Source: Candidatus Peribacteria bacterium (lineage in GTDB: Bacteria > Patescibacteriota > Gracilibacteria > BD1-5 > UBA6164). From it: 64,000 nt of DNA. The stretch is from assembly GCA_023898505.1 (NCBI GenBank), contig CP060226.1:1116001-1180000 (forward strand). The letters run 5' to 3'. The notes below the pieces were generated by a model. That model saw nothing but the letters and a program-made list of their open reading frames with translations, was not told where the DNA came from and did not search any database. The translations under genes were made by a program, and so were the position numbers. Below are positions 40,161-51,690 of the stretch, in pieces (position 1 is the first letter of the stretch; each line of letters starts with the position of its first letter).

Positions 40161-40724
40161 TTATGTATTTGGGGTACATACTTCTTCTAACTTCTGAGTA
40201 TCTTCATCTTTCAATCCTGTTAACTTCAACACCTTCTGTATCGGAGATTCGTGGATAAAACGAAGTATTTTTTTGATAGTCGCATCTTGGTGTTCGATAT
40301 CGAGATTTCAGAGGATATCCATGATTTTGAGTTGAGAGAGGAGGATATCTTGTGTTTCAGGAGACTGGATCTTTGCAAGTTCACTCAGTACCTCAAATAC
40401 TTCAGGAATACTATGTCCAAGTGGGAGGTGGGTATAGGCGTAGTGTAAGAGGAGGAGAAAACGATGAGTCATCTCAAACGAAGCCCTTTGAGCATCAAAC
40501 TGAGAACGAATCTTGAGATTACGAATCGTGTGAATGTCTCTTTCTGGTTTGGTTTCTATTTCCGAGCTGATAATAGTTCCCAGATCTACGGGCTTGTTGC
40601 GCTGACTGTATTTACGAGTGACTTGGATACTTCCATACTCACGGGTAAAGATGGTATAAAGCTCTTGCTTATCCTTGAGTTTCTGTATGCGGAGGATGAT
40701 ACCTTGGCTACTAAAAAGAGACAT
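40161..40724 (-). CDS. recO: DNA repair protein RecO
   Basis: 187 residues, UGA at 40308 as Gly. N-terminal OB-fold (QGIILRIQKLKDKQELYTIFTREYGSIQV), then the helical RecO C-terminal domain. Shorter than typical ~240 residues, and no Cys4 zinc finger is seen. RecO loads RecA in gap repair. Confidence 0.8.
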
Positions 40725-40848
40725 ATGACGACAAAAAAGTGAGACAAACTATAGTTTTGATTTTAGTGGGAAAAAACAAAATGAAAAGTTTGATTTTGAA
40801 ATAAAACGCCTATAATAGAAGCATCATTTTAGTCAATTATATTTTTCC

Positions 40849-41250
40849 ATGGCAGACGGTATCCAGATAACAGAACAAGATGTAGATAGTATTATCTTGA
40901 AGTTACTTGAGGGGCATTCAAAAACAGTGACCGTTAATGTACCAGAGTTTCTTGATTTACTGAAACATAGCCTTTCGCTCAATACGATGGAAAAAAAGAG
41001 AGTCGTAGATGCGGCCCCAACGCTTTCTCAGTTTCAGTTTGATGAACTAAAAAAAGTATTTGTAGAGGAAAGAGAAAAGTTTAGAGAGCTGGCAAAAGAT
41101 CATCCAGATGATATCAAAAAACTCCTCGTGAAACAACAAACAGAGTGGTTGCAATTGGGAGATCTCTACCGTGCAGAACAAGAAAATAAAGGAAAACAAG
41201 AAGAAGATCAACATAAAATCGATGATATCAAGTCTCAGTTGGGACTCTAG
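40849..41250 (+). CDS. Hypothetical protein with helical charged C-terminus
   Basis: 133 residues, MADGIQITEQDVDSIILKLL..., soluble. The last 45 residues are strongly Glu/Lys/Gln-rich and predicted coiled coil. No domain recognised. No UGA codon. Confidence 0.65.
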   Translation: MADGIQITEQDVDSIILKLLEGHSKTVTVNVPEFLDLLKHSLSLNTMEKKRVVDAAPTLSQFQFDELKKVFVEEREKFRELAKDHPDDIKKLLVKQQTEWLQLGDLYRAEQENKGKQEEDQHKIDDIKSQLGL

Positions 41251-41268
41251 TTCGCTAAGTTATTAGAA

Positions 41269-42207
41269 ATGCGCTATCATTTTTGTTTCTACTGAAATAC
41301 AAAGCAAAGAGTTGATATGTACTTATCAGCTCTTTTTAGAGCGTATTCTCGCAGTTATATCCAAAAGATGATTGATAGGGGGCAATTGAAGGTAAATGGG
41401 GAACCCGTAAAGAAAAATATAAAACTCTGTCCAAGAGATGAGCTGGAATTGGAGATTACTCTTGAATCACTTGAAATCATCCCCGAAAATATACCACTAG
41501 ATATCGTCTATGAAGATGAGAATCTGGTGATTATCAACAAAGATTCAGGGGTAAATGTACATCCAGTCCCAGGTGAATGATGAAATAGTGGTACACTCGT
41601 CAATGCTCTCCTGCATCACTGTAAACACAAACTCCCAAGTATCGGAGGAGTTGAGCGTCCAGGGATTGTCCACCGTCTGGATAAAGATACCTCTGGGCTC
41701 ATTATGGTTGCAAAAACCGATACGATGATGCAGTGCCTCAGTGCAGCCATTCATGATCATCAGGTGGAGAAGTACTATATTGCCATTGTATCTGGGATAT
41801 TTCCTGAGGACACATTTACGGTAGAGTCCTATATCGGGAGACATCCTACTGATAGAACAAAGATGACGACCGTAGATCCTATTAATCCGAAATTAGCTGT
41901 AACACATGGGAAGACTCTTGGTGTAATCGATGGAAAATATAGTGTTCTTAGGTTGCAACTTGAGACAGGTCGTACGCATCAGATACGTGTGCATTTGGCA
42001 TCGATTGGTTTTCCTATTATTGGGGATAGAGTATATGGGGATTTAGTGGTAAATGAGGCGGTAAAAAAGCATTATGGTCTTCAGAGACAGGCACTTCATG
42101 CCCATGAGCTCGGCATAGAATTATATGGAGAAAAAAGAACCTATATCTGACCACTCAAAACAGATATGCAAGAGATACTTGGAGATTTACGCCTTAAATA
42201 CGAATAA
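41269..42207 (+). CDS. rluD: RluD-family 23S rRNA pseudouridine synthase
   Basis: 312 residues from ATG 41269 with UGA codons at 41293, 41578, 41581 and 42148 read as Gly. An N-terminal S4 RNA-binding domain (SYIQKMIDRGQLKVNGEPV) precedes the catalytic domain with the Asp of HRLDKDTSGL and the late RTHQIRVHLASIG and GDRVYG motifs. Exact target (RluC- or RluD-like) uncertain. Confidence 0.92.
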
Positions 42208-42209
42208 TT

Positions 42210-43082
42210 ATGGAAACTTGGTTACTATTTGCGATATTGTCAGCTGTAACGGCGGGGATACATAACTTTACGATGAAGGTTATTTCCGAAAGGAAATATA
42301 ATACTTCTTTGGTGACCACCTATGCGTATACGATATCATCTACACTGTTTTTTATAAGTATATTTTTCTCTGAACAAGGTTTCAAGATGTTATCCTCAGA
42401 ACTGATTCCGGTGATGTTGTTAGCTCTTGCCTCTACAGTATTTTATTTCTTTTCTGTGCTTTCTCGTGTTGAAAGTATGCGCTGTATCCATACAGTCATC
42501 TTTTATCCGATTTATAAAACCTTTGCGCCGATACTTGCGACGATTGCTGGGTTATGGTATTTTGGAGAATCCCTTACCTTACAAGATTGGGTGGGAATCA
42601 TCATTGGTATATTGATACCACTTCTACTTATTACCCGAGCGGAATCATACATACAAAAAAATCTCATGCGAGGAGTGGTATTTGCAATGATCACGGTTGT
42701 TTTTGGTATCCTCGCAGTGATACCTGCCAAACAAGCACATGTGATTGATGCAAATATCAATGTCTTTTTATTGTTTGCCTGTTTGTTTTGAGTTGTAACT
42801 GCCTATATCGGGTATGCTTATGCCCCGAAGAAATATCGAGAAGTGCAGCATAATATGAAGGGAGTTCTATGATTTTCTATCCTTGTGGGAATTACACACT
42901 TTGGATCATTTTATACCTTTACTCATGCTGCTGTCTGAAACTTCGCTATCGTGTATACGATTAACTCGTTTAGTATCTTGATACCGATTTTACTTTCGAT
43001 TTGGTACTATCATGAACACTTCACCTTGCGTAAAGCGGTAGTGGTGATATTATCTATTGTATCGGTCTTACTTTTTATGTAA
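42210..43082 (+). CDS. EamA/DMT-family transporter
   Basis: 290 residues, about ten transmembrane helices in two repeats; UGA codons (42789, 42870, 42939) read as Gly. Starts two bases after the pseudouridine synthase stop, so cotranscribed. Distantly similar in plan to the transporter at 27898. Substrate unknown. Confidence 0.85.
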
Positions 43083-43088
43083 TTATCT

Positions 43089-43301
43089 ATGAAATATATT
43101 ATTTTCTTCATTGCGTGAGGACTGCTGATGAGTTGTGGGACACAAGATAAGGGAGGGGTTATAGAAGATACTGGAGAGGTGATATCTGGGTATGCAGATA
43201 CTCTTGAGGGAAGTATTGGTGATGCAAAAGCTGTTAAAGCGCAGCTAGAATTGCAAGATCAAGATTTACTCAATCAAATACAAGAATCTACATCACGTTA
43301 A
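43089..43301 (+). CDS. Small lipoprotein
   Basis: 70 residues: MKYIIFFIAGGLLMSCGTQ is a lipoprotein signal with lipobox LMSC (Cys16); the first G of GG is UGA. The mature part is acidic and helical. Follows the EamA gene by six bases. Its 3' end overlaps the convergent pilC gene by 14 bases. Confidence 0.7.
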
Positions 43302-44421
43302 CCATATTGAAAAATGGAAGCATAATCGCCATGATAATGGTTCCGACGATCAGTCCAACTCCGACGATAACAAGAGGTTCGATAGCGGTTGAGAGGTTTT
43401 TTACGATGTCGTCAATTTCACGATTATATTTCTTACTGATTTTTAGGAGAAGCTCTGACAGGGTTCCTGTCGATTCTCAGATTTTTACGATACTTGAGAG
43501 TTCTATGGGGAATAAGAAATTTTCTTTTCCAGATTGTATTTCAGATACTCCCATGAGTTCAGAGAGTTCTACACCTTTTGAAATCCCATCAATAAGCTTG
43601 TTAATCTCTCTTTCATAGTAGTCATTTTCTACTGCTCCAGAGCTGATTTTGAGAGATTCATTGATAATGATGCCATTTGAGAGGAGGGTACCCAGAGAGG
43701 AGGTAAAGAGAGAAAGGATTTTCTTTTTTACGAGACCTCCAAAAAGAGGGACATGCAAGATACAGATATCAAAATAGATCTTTGTCTTCGGATGTCTTTT
43801 AAACATGATAATTCCTGCCACAGTAGCAATCATTCAGATCACAATCCAGACAATATTTTCTTGGAGAAAGTTAGAGGTTTGGATGACAAAATCAGTCAGT
43901 CATGGGAGGTTTACTTTGGCATCCTTGTACATCTTTTGGATTTTTGGGATGACGTAAATCATAAACACGAGTACCATCATCGTTGCAAGTGTGACAATCA
44001 CCATCGGGTAGATAAGGGCCCCGACGATTTTTCCCTTGATTTCCTTGTTTTTTTCTTCTTTGTTTTTAATTGTTTCGATGGCATCTCCGAGCTTCCCACT
44101 GACTTCTCCCATCTCGATAATAGCGACATCAAACTTTGAAAACGTATTTTTATACATCTCAGCTGCTTCTTTGAGAGAAGCTCCTGCATTGATTTGCTCG
44201 ATGATATGTTCGATAAATTGTCTCTTTTTTTCTTGTCTGGTTTGATACATAATAATCTTCAGAGCATTAGTAACCGGGATTCATGAGTGAAGGAGGCTAC
44301 CAAATTGATCGAGAAAATTGATTTTATCTTTGAGTGATAGCGACAAACTATTTCCTGCTTTTTTAGATGCGGGAAATAGTTTTTGTTTCCAGGTTTCGAG
44401 AAGTATTTTTATTTTTTGCAT
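43288..44421 (-). CDS. pilC: Type IV pilus inner-membrane platform protein PilC/GspF
   Basis: 377 residues. Two GspF domains (LDQFGSLLHSGIPVTNALKII and FTSSLGTLLSNGIIINESLKI) alternate with three membrane segments. UGA codons at 43477, 43834-43899 region and 44278 read as Gly (LLHSGIPV, GESTGTLSELL). Anchors the PilB motor at the membrane. Separated from pilB by 29 kb. Confidence 0.92.
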
Positions 44422-44513
44422 GTTTTTGGATTTACTATGCCTAAATTATAGCATTTATCTTGTAATATTTCAAAAAAAGCTATACTTTTAGCAATACTTT
44501 TTAGCTCAGTATT

Positions 44514-44930
44514 ATGGGATTTTTTGGAGTTAGTGATGCAAAAGAATTGGAGACACTCGATAAAGAGGTAACTCCTACTACAGAAAGCGAGGTATGACAG
44601 GTTGCTCTTGATGTGATAGAGTCTCCGACGAATCTGACAATTGTGGCTCCTATTGCGGGGGTCGACCTTGATGATATCGATGTAGCTCTCAATAATGGGG
44701 TTTTGACTATTTCTGGTGTCCGTAATAAACTTTCTGCACTCTATGAATGAGAAGTGACGGTTCGTTCGGAAGAGTGTTTTTGGTGAAAGTTTGTGAGAAA
44801 TATTATTTTACCAGACAATCTCGATCTCGATGAGATTCAGGCGAGTTTAGAAAACAATATTCTCGTCATTACGATTAAAAAGTTAAAGTTCAACTCTCAA
44901 AATATTAAGGTTGATCGCAGGGAAGGATAG
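44514..44930 (+). CDS. Hsp20/alpha-crystallin-type small heat-shock protein
   Basis: 138 residues; UGA codons (44598, 44748, 44781) read as Gly. The alpha-crystallin core shows LTIVAPIAGVDLDDIDVAL, VLTISGVR, and RNIILPDNLDLDEIQASLEN-NILVITI. ATP-independent holdase. The N-terminal arm is short. Confidence 0.88.
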
Positions 44931-44951
44931 TTTATTTTCTATGTTTACAAA

Positions 44952-45185
44952 GTGATTTTCCGAAAAAAAGACAAGATAGAACACCACGCTCGTAAGTTTG
45001 ATAAGTTCATTACGGGGCTTATTATTGGTGGGGCAGTCGCTTCGATCTTTTGATTTTCCCGTACAAAAAAAGGACAAGAAGTAACTCAGAAAATCACAGA
45101 AGAAGGTAGGACTGTGGCGCAAAAGGGATACTCAGTTTTTGGAAAAGTACTTGTAAAAACACTTCGTTTGTTTAGTAAAAAATAA
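44952..45185 (+). CDS. YtxH-like small membrane protein
   Basis: 77 residues from GTG 44952 with UGA 45051 as Gly. One helix (FITGLIIGGAVASIFGFS) followed by a Lys/Thr/Glu-rich amphipathic tail, the YtxH pattern. Start uncertain, because the frame runs back to the Hsp20 TAG. Confidence 0.6.
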
Positions 45186-45187
45186 TC

Positions 45188-45910
45188 ATGAAAGGGATTA
45201 TTGTCATTCTCTCATTTTGAATTATTGTTAGTGGAGGGCTGTTTATACTTTCACAGCTATATGTACCAACTTCTGCAAGTTGTTCATATCAAGGAAAGAT
45301 TGATCAGTGCGTTCAGGCAAACCTCGATGGCAGTGCTCGTAGTATCGATCCGGAAACGGAGTTTTTATGTGTGACATCACCTAGTAACGAAGAGATTGCC
45401 TACAATATCATACTTGATGACAAGTTTAAGGAAATTGATACAGAGATTGAACAGTATCTTCATACCTTAGAAGACGAAAAAGATATTTATTTTTGACCAA
45501 ATAGGCAGGCAACATCTTTTGATGCTCTCAATGCATTTGAACGTAAATTTGCAGTATATGGAGAGTATTGGACGAGATATCGTGACTTTTGTGATCCTGC
45601 TAAACCGAACTCAATAGTACAAGAGGTACTCGCATGTCAGGGGGACGCTACCTCCTATGCAGAGGTGGCAACGTATTTTCCAACATCTTTGTGTATGAAG
45701 CTTGTAGAAGATAAGTTGGCTATTTACCATCAAGTAGCGATTAATATCTTGAAGTTGAATAAGGGGGCAGTACAACAAAATGAAAAAAAGAAGTATGAGA
45801 TACAAGAACAGACCAAATATGACAAGCTTATGGATCAGGTAAATTATAATCGTTCGTATATTGAAAGAGTCTGGGAGGGGTGGCCAGCAAAAGTGAAGAA
45901 TGTTTATTAA
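45188..45910 (+). CDS. Membrane-anchored extracytoplasmic hypothetical protein
   Basis: 240 residues with two UGA-encoded glycines. N-terminal anchor (MKGIIVILSFGIIVSGGLFI), then an external domain with six cysteines, possibly disulfide-bonded (SCSYQGKIDQCVQAN; FCDPAK; LACQGD). No known family. Starts two bases after the YtxH-like gene; the three genes from Hsp20 onwards form a cluster. Confidence 0.65.
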
Positions 45911-45932
45911 TGGATTGTAATTTAGCATTATT

Positions 45933-45977
45933 AAGAAAAGAAAAAGAAGAAGTTTTACTTCTTCTTTTTCTTTTCTT
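45933..45977. terminator. Bidirectional terminator
   Basis: A 20-bp perfect purine/pyrimidine stem (45933-45952 with 45958-45977). The right arm also encodes the Lys-rich C-terminus of the convergent gene, whose stop sits in the loop. Confidence 0.8.
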
Positions 45978-47352
45978 CTTTTTTTAATTGTTTTTTGAGT
46001 GCTTTTTTGATAGCCTTTTCTTTTTCTTTTCTCTTTTTTGGAAGGAAGAGGAACCACCAGAAGAATCCAAGAAGTGCGAAAAACACCATTGGAACAACGA
46101 CATATGGATTGAGACCAATATAACTTTCTGTATAGGAAATCGGAAACTCTTTGGCAGCACTAAAAACTACTTCCTCCCCGTTTTCATCAGTATAGGCGAT
46201 GTCTATAAGCGCAGTGATGTGCTTGTATCTGTCTTCTTGCATTACACGCTCCCAAAACATAAGAAATCCTCTATCTTCGACATTTTTTTTCGTATAGTAT
46301 TCGTTTGGAGTCCAGTATTTTATGACCTGGTTCCCCTCCATATCGTAGTCTTTATAGGGGAATCCTTGCCATGAAACTTCAAAGTTACGGCGAGAACTTG
46401 GGAGTACATTTCCTCCTGCATCATTTACGGGGAGATAGTTTACGATTTCTTCTCCGATCACAGCACCCTTATCATTTTTAATAATCTTTTTCCCGACTCA
46501 TTTTATTTCATTTCCTTCTTCATCGATGAGGGTGATTTTTCCCTCGGGTTTTATGTGTGTATTTCCAGTATTATCAAAAGGAATCGTAAAATCAACATTG
46601 AAGTTTTCATCATCGGTATTGCCGTCAGGGATACCATCTTCATTGGGAGTATCGACACTATTGAGTTCTAGATTAGATTCATCAGTAGTATCTCCTGGGA
46701 GTTCGATACATTTTCCATCATATCTACTACTTGTAAAATCTATGAGACAATCATCGGGTATACGAGCCTGCCCATTACTCCCCCAACCTCCACTGTCACT
46801 ACTTCCAGCGGATACGATGATTTCATCTACCGGGATTTCGGCCTCTGTAATAATTTCTCCATCTACATTTACGAGTACCAGGACTCCATAATCGATATTG
46901 ATGTTTACGGCAGTTCCAGTAGGTGAAGTACCAGATTGATTATTTTTGAAAAATACAGCACCATAGTGTCATCCAGGGGTAGCATCGGTTGGTACATCGA
47001 TCGTAAAACTGATTTCTTTTTCTTCATTTGGTCCGATGATAAAACTCCCGCTACTGATACTAATCCATGATGAAAGCTCTTGATCTGGATATACAAGCTC
47101 GCTTCTTCTTATAAAATCAGGTTTCCCAGAGGTTCCATTGGTCGTGAAGTCAGAAGCACTGGTATAGATGGTATACGTATTTTCTGAAAGGTTTCTCAGT
47201 TTTGCAGTTTTTTCTATCGTTGCTCCTGTTTCGGTTTCGATTTCATAGAGGATAGGACTGACGATAAAATTTACATCTGCAAATGCAGAGGGAATACAAA
47301 GAATCGCTATACCTACAAGCACATACTTGATACGAGAAAGGAGAAGCTTCAT
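45955..47352 (-). CDS. Secreted, membrane-anchored DUF916-like surface protein
   Basis: 465 residues from ATG 47352, two UGA codons read as Gly. Signal peptide (VLVGIAILCIPSAFA), then an Ig-like N-terminal domain beginning VNFIVSPILYEIETETGATI with SENTYTIYTSASDF, as in DUF916/W×L-interacting proteins that resemble pilus chaperones. A Ser/Gly/Asp-rich middle, a second beta domain, one C-terminal transmembrane helix (VVVPMVFFALLGFFWWFLFL) and a Lys-rich cytoplasmic tail follow. It pairs with the WxL-like gene 104 bases upstream. Confidence 0.7.
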
Positions 47353-47400
47353 GGAAAAAGATAGTAAATAATTGGCAGTACTATATGGCAAAAGAAGTGA

Positions 47401-47448
47401 AAAGCAAACAAAAAAAGACCGACTTCTCGGTCTTTTTTTGTTTGCTTT
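47401..47448 (-). terminator. Terminator of the WxL-like gene
   Basis: A 22-bp perfect stem (47401-47422 with 47427-47448), loop CTTC, T-tract on the minus strand, seven bases after the gene. Located between the two surface-protein genes, so the second may rely on readthrough or its own promoter. Confidence 0.85.
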
Positions 47449-47455
47449 TTTCTAT

Positions 47456-48121
47456 TTAGAAGTTACCAGTAACCGTAAAGGTAATGGTATCTTGATAGTT
47501 TCCCGCTTGCGTTTGTGCATCACTTGTTGCGGATACACTAAAGAGGATATCATCAACACCACTCAATGCTTCAGGTTTATTTGAAGTATAGACTGTATGT
47601 TCTGCAGTGCTATCTACTTCACTACTAAGATTTGCTGTAGCAGAAAAACCTGTAATCGTTGAATCTGTTGCAGCATTAAGAGCAGAAGCAAATTTGTAGC
47701 TTTCTGCAACTCCATCAGTGACAAGGTCATTGATTTGTACAGCACCAGAAGAAGTATTTGTAAGACCTCCACTAGAAGATCTTGCAGTAATACTGAGACC
47801 ATTTACAGCATTTGTCCCTACTTCGATATCAAGAGTCCCTGTAGAAGTTACTCCTGCAACAAGAGTTCCAAGATCAATAGCTCCAGTAGAGATACTCATA
47901 TTGAGAATAGGATCTACGGTAGCCGTTACGACAATCCCAGCAACTTCACCAGAGGCAGTACCAGGAAAAGAATCATCCCAGTTAATTACGGCATCAAAAC
48001 TGGTAGTTCCAACAACGGAACCAGTACCAATCTGTGTCGCATATGTCTGAGAGAGATTAAACGCAGCGATTGCAACAAGTGCAATAGTTGCAATAATCTT
48101 TTGTGTTTTTGTTTTTGCCAT
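47456..48121 (-). CDS. Secreted WxL-like/coat-like surface protein
   Basis: 221 residues: signal peptide (IIATIALVAIAAFNLSQTYA), then Ser/Thr/Ala-rich beta strands. The segment pattern (ISTGAIDLGTLVAG, TLDIEVGTNAVNGLSITARS, AGNYQDTITFTVTGNF at the very end) resembles WxL or spore-coat-U-type beta sandwiches. Probably an abundant cell-surface protein. No UGA codon, perhaps in line with high expression. No LPxTG. Confidence 0.7.
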   Translation of the reverse strand: MAKTKTQKIIATIALVAIAAFNLSQTYATQIGTGSVVGTTSFDAVINWDDSFPGTASGEVAGIVVTATVDPILNMSISTGAIDLGTLVAGVTSTGTLDIEVGTNAVNGLSITARSSSGGLTNTSSGAVQINDLVTDGVAESYKFASALNAATDSTITGFSATANLSSEVDSTAEHTVYTSNKPEALSGVDDILFSVSATSDAQTQAGNYQDTITFTVTGNF

Positions 48122-48293
48122 ACCACAAAGATTATAAAATAAAATATTGCTAGCAAGCGTATATATTTTAGCATATCTATTTTTCCCCTGTCAATAAAAA
48201 TGTCTTAATTTTCTCTTAATTTCATAAAAAACTTGTAAACTTCTATTTCAGACATATAATTTTTGGCGTTTAATTCGATAAAAGAGGGATGAT

Positions 48294-48626
48294 ATGGCAA
48301 ATTCACACGGACTTACAGCAAGAATCGTAAAAAAGCAAGCAGCAGCAAGAAAACTCGCAAAAAACAAGAAGCAATCGTTTCAGGTATATACCGGAAATGA
48401 AAATCCGCAGGTAAGAAAGAATCAAAGTTATAAGGCGAGGATTCATTATTATGAAAACAAGCAAAATTTTCCAAAAAAGAAGCTCAAAACAAAAAATGTT
48501 CAGTCTCTGAAAGAACAGGGACTTATCGATGAACGTGGCTTTTTTGTAAAGGGGAAAAAGAAAAACTTTATCACAAAATCAATGGTCGACGAAAAAGGAC
48601 TCGACTTTTATGGAATGCCGAGATAG
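48294..48626 (+). CDS. Small basic hypothetical protein
   Basis: 110 residues with ~28 Lys/Arg. Repeated basic stretches (RIVKKQAAARKLAKNKK, PKKKLKTKN, KGKKKNF) suggest nucleic-acid or ribosome binding. No known ribosomal protein matched. No UGA codon. Confidence 0.65.
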   Translation: MANSHGLTARIVKKQAAARKLAKNKKQSFQVYTGNENPQVRKNQSYKARIHYYENKQNFPKKKLKTKNVQSLKEQGLIDERGFFVKGKKKNFITKSMVDEKGLDFYGMPR

Positions 48627-48757
48627 GGGGAAAAGGGGAAGATAATACTCCTCATACTCTCAGATTGCTTCTCCCGAGTACTCAGGATCGCAATGACAAA
48701 AATGGCTTTTTCAGAGGTCCCTTTATTCTTTACCTTTATCTCTATTTCCCTCTTTCT

Positions 48758-49465
48758 ATGCAACGATTTTATTATCCTGGTCTTGATAATGAGAAAGATA
48801 CTTTGCGTATCAAAGATAGAGACCTGTTTCATCAGATGACGAGAGTGCTCAGATATACGGTCTGACAAGAAGTAGTCTTTTTTGATGGGATTCATCTTTG
48901 CGACTCTGTTTATCGAATCACTGAAATACAGAAGGATCAAGTGGTATGTGAGAAACAAGAAACGAGATTAGGGGCTACCGATAGCTGTAGTGTGACTCTG
49001 TATCAAGCACTTCCCAATAAACTCGAGAAACTCGAATATATTGTTCAAAAAGGAGTCGAGGTAGGAATTCAGAAATTTATATTTTTTCGTTCTGATCGTA
49101 GTCAAAAATTACAGCTTTCTGATACGAAGAAGTCTCGACTTACAAAGATTATGATTGAAGCAGTAGAACAATCAGGGGCTTGTGTCTTACCGGAGATCCA
49201 CTTCTTTGATACATTCTCTTTTGAGCAGCATGTATCAAGCCATCATATCTATCTGCATACAGAAGATCTAGCCTCTAAGAAGCTCCGAGATATTGCTGGA
49301 AAAGAAGAACAATATAGTATCTGGATTGGTCCAGAAGGAGGGTGGTCAGAAAAAGAACTTCAAAATTTTAGAGAAAAAAATATGACCCCAGTATACCTCG
49401 GGTCACATATATTGCGTACAGAAACAGCGGGGCTTGTTACTGCATTTTTTCTGCTTCAACACTAG
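48758..49465 (+). CDS. rsmE: 16S rRNA (uracil-1498-N3)-methyltransferase
   Basis: 235 residues from ATG 48758 with UGA 48865 as Gly (RYTVGQEVVFFDG). SPOUT knot motifs IGPEGGWSEKEL and LGSHILRTETA are diagnostic for RsmE. The C-terminal 29 bases overlap the convergent membrane-protein gene. Confidence 0.94.
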
Positions 49466-50624
49466 TTTCTTTTACTTTTCCTGTAGAGGTTTCATGTTTT
49501 TTATGAAGCCTTTTTGCCGTTGTGCAAAGTTGCCACACTTTTGATACTATTTTTGCGATGAGTGTATACAGAGAAAAAATCCCTGGAAGTCTATAGGTAT
49601 TGGAATTTGCAGCGTATCCGATACCATAACAGATAGGGATAAATAGAAGAAGATAGTAGCTTGGAGAGAAGTGAAATGTCCAAATAAGAATGGTGATAAA
49701 AGTAATTCAAAGTCCATTTATGATATGCGTGCGAGCATTAGTTTTGAGAAAAAAGAGATTACAGATATTTACAATAGGGAGGTAGAGACAAAACTTTGGG
49801 AGTTTGTAAGGAGTCAGTGTTTGCGTGATTCATTTCCAGTTCTCTTCCTCTTGTTGTTCTGCTTCTTGTTCCTGTTTGTAGAGATTTTTAAACTCAGAAA
49901 AAGTTTCATGTTTCTGTGTGAGATATTTCCAGAAACTACGAAGGTACACAGGAATCTCTCCAGGTGTTGGGATCTGACGAAGTTGGAGAGTGAGAAGTCT
50001 CTTGCTCCCGATAAGACTTACGCTGATAAAGGCAACACTGATGATATAGAGTAGGAGTAAAAAGATAGCAAGATTTGTATTCCCAGCGATGTAGGTAGCG
50101 ATGATGATGATGGTAGAAAGGAGATTGAGTTTTGTTGCATTTTGGATCGTCTCAGAGCTTTTGTATTTTGCATATTGGAGGTATCCGATAAAAGGAATGT
50201 ATGAAAGAATGATGAGAAACATATCTTTCTCATCGTGTGAAGTACTTTCGTGAACATCAAGAATTTTAGAGTCTCTTGATACCTGGATTAGTTCTCCTAC
50301 ATGAAAGGTCTTTTCTTGACCAGCGAGGTACATACCGTAGAGCGAGCTACAAAATAAGCCAAGAAAAACGGTAGAAGCAAGGAGGTAGTTTAATTGCCAC
50401 GAGAGGATGCTAATCGTCTCACCCGCACCATAGTGAACGCAGATGATGTACGTGAGGAGGAATCCTAGGTGTACGATCATGGCACTTTTCGTATGTGCGT
50501 GGACAAACGGATGATTGAGATTTGGATTATTTTTATTGAGTAAAAACAGCCACGATACAAATACCATAAAATACGCAGTACGTGCATTTCCAATAATCAC
50601 ACGATTCAGATTTTGATTTTCCAT
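49437..50624 (-). CDS. Polytopic membrane protein of unknown function
   Basis: 395 residues after UGA codons (49830 and 49700 region) are read as Gly. Five to seven hydrophobic segments, in two groups (~20-190 and ~250-340), separated by a charged stretch (KYLTQKHETFSEFKNLYKQE). The C-terminal part includes SPSYYLLLFIPICYGIGYAA. The 3' end overlaps rsmE tail to tail. No family recognised. Confidence 0.65.
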
Positions 50625-50691
50625 ACTCCTTGTTACAATGAATTAGATGATGGTATCATAGCATACTTTAGTTGTAACCGCAAAAAACTCT

Positions 50692-51273
50692 ATGAAAATA
50701 CAAGAAGTTCGTTTTGACAAATCTGTGAGCATACAGGATACAGAATTATTTTTTGATGCCCGCAAGGAAATTATCTTCGTTGGTCGTTCAAATGTCGGAA
50801 AATCGAGTCTCATGAATGCGATTTTTCACAAAAAGGATCTGGTAAAGACTAGTTCTCGTCCAGGAAAGACAAAAACGGCAAATCTATTTCTCGTGAATAA
50901 TAAATTTTACTACACTGATCTCCCAGGCTACGGGTTTGCAAAACTTGGGAAAGAGCTCAAAGAACACCTTGACGCGCTTATTAGTTGGTATGTAGAAGAA
51001 AGGAAACCGTATATCAAACAGGTGGTCATACTGATTGATTCCAAGATCTGACCACAAGAAACAGATAGAGATATGTACGAGTATCTCCTCAGATTAGAAA
51101 TGCCGGTGGTGTTTGTCCTGTCCAAGGTAGACCGACTTTCCAAGTGAGAGCGTCAAAAGTCTCGAGAGTTTACAAAAGACATCTTTTTTTGACAACAGAT
51201 ATTTGAAGTCTCAAGTATGAAGGGCGTATGAGTGAAAGAGCTACAGAGGTTTTTAGGAGAGAGTTTAAAATAG
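50692..51273 (+). CDS. engB: Ribosome biogenesis GTPase EngB/YsxC
   Basis: 193 residues; assists 50S assembly. G1 GRSNVGKSSLMNAI, G2 region TSSRPGKT, G3 DLPGYGFA, G4 LSKVDRLSK, and G5 VSSMKG. UGA codons (51049, 51145, 51190 and 51229) are Gly. Slightly short C-terminus. Confidence 0.95.
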
Positions 51274-51690
51274 GGAATAGAGGATAGTGAAGAGTTGTTG
51301 TTATAGAACATCATCTTTGTCATTCCTGTACCGTATCCGTCTTTAGTGGAGCGAGTTAGAAACTGTTAATTGTCATCCTGAGCGTTAGTCGAAGGATCCC
51401 TATAACACTCCTTGGTAATATTTTTTGGAGATGAATTCCTGCGGATAATCATCATCTTGTCATTCCTGCGCAGGCAGGAATCTATAATTCGTTCTCGAGT
51501 CCTTACTTTTGAGACCAATGCCGAGTACTCGGGATCAAACACGAGAGAATGATACTTACGATACGTTGGCTATTATCGTCTCACCTCCTAGAACCCCTCT
51601 TTTCTAGAGCTATATAACTGGCTGTCATTGCGAGGAAGGATGACGAAGCAATCTTGTATAATTCTTCATTATCATTTGTAATGACATATA
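51274..51690. repeat. Intergenic block of several REP-like repeats
   Basis: No CDS. Contains GTCATTCCTGTACC, GTCATCCTGAGCGTTAGTCG, GTCATTCCTGCGCAGGCAGG and GTCATTGCGAGGAAGGATGA units, four kinds of dispersed repeat in ~400 bases. Confidence 0.7.
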
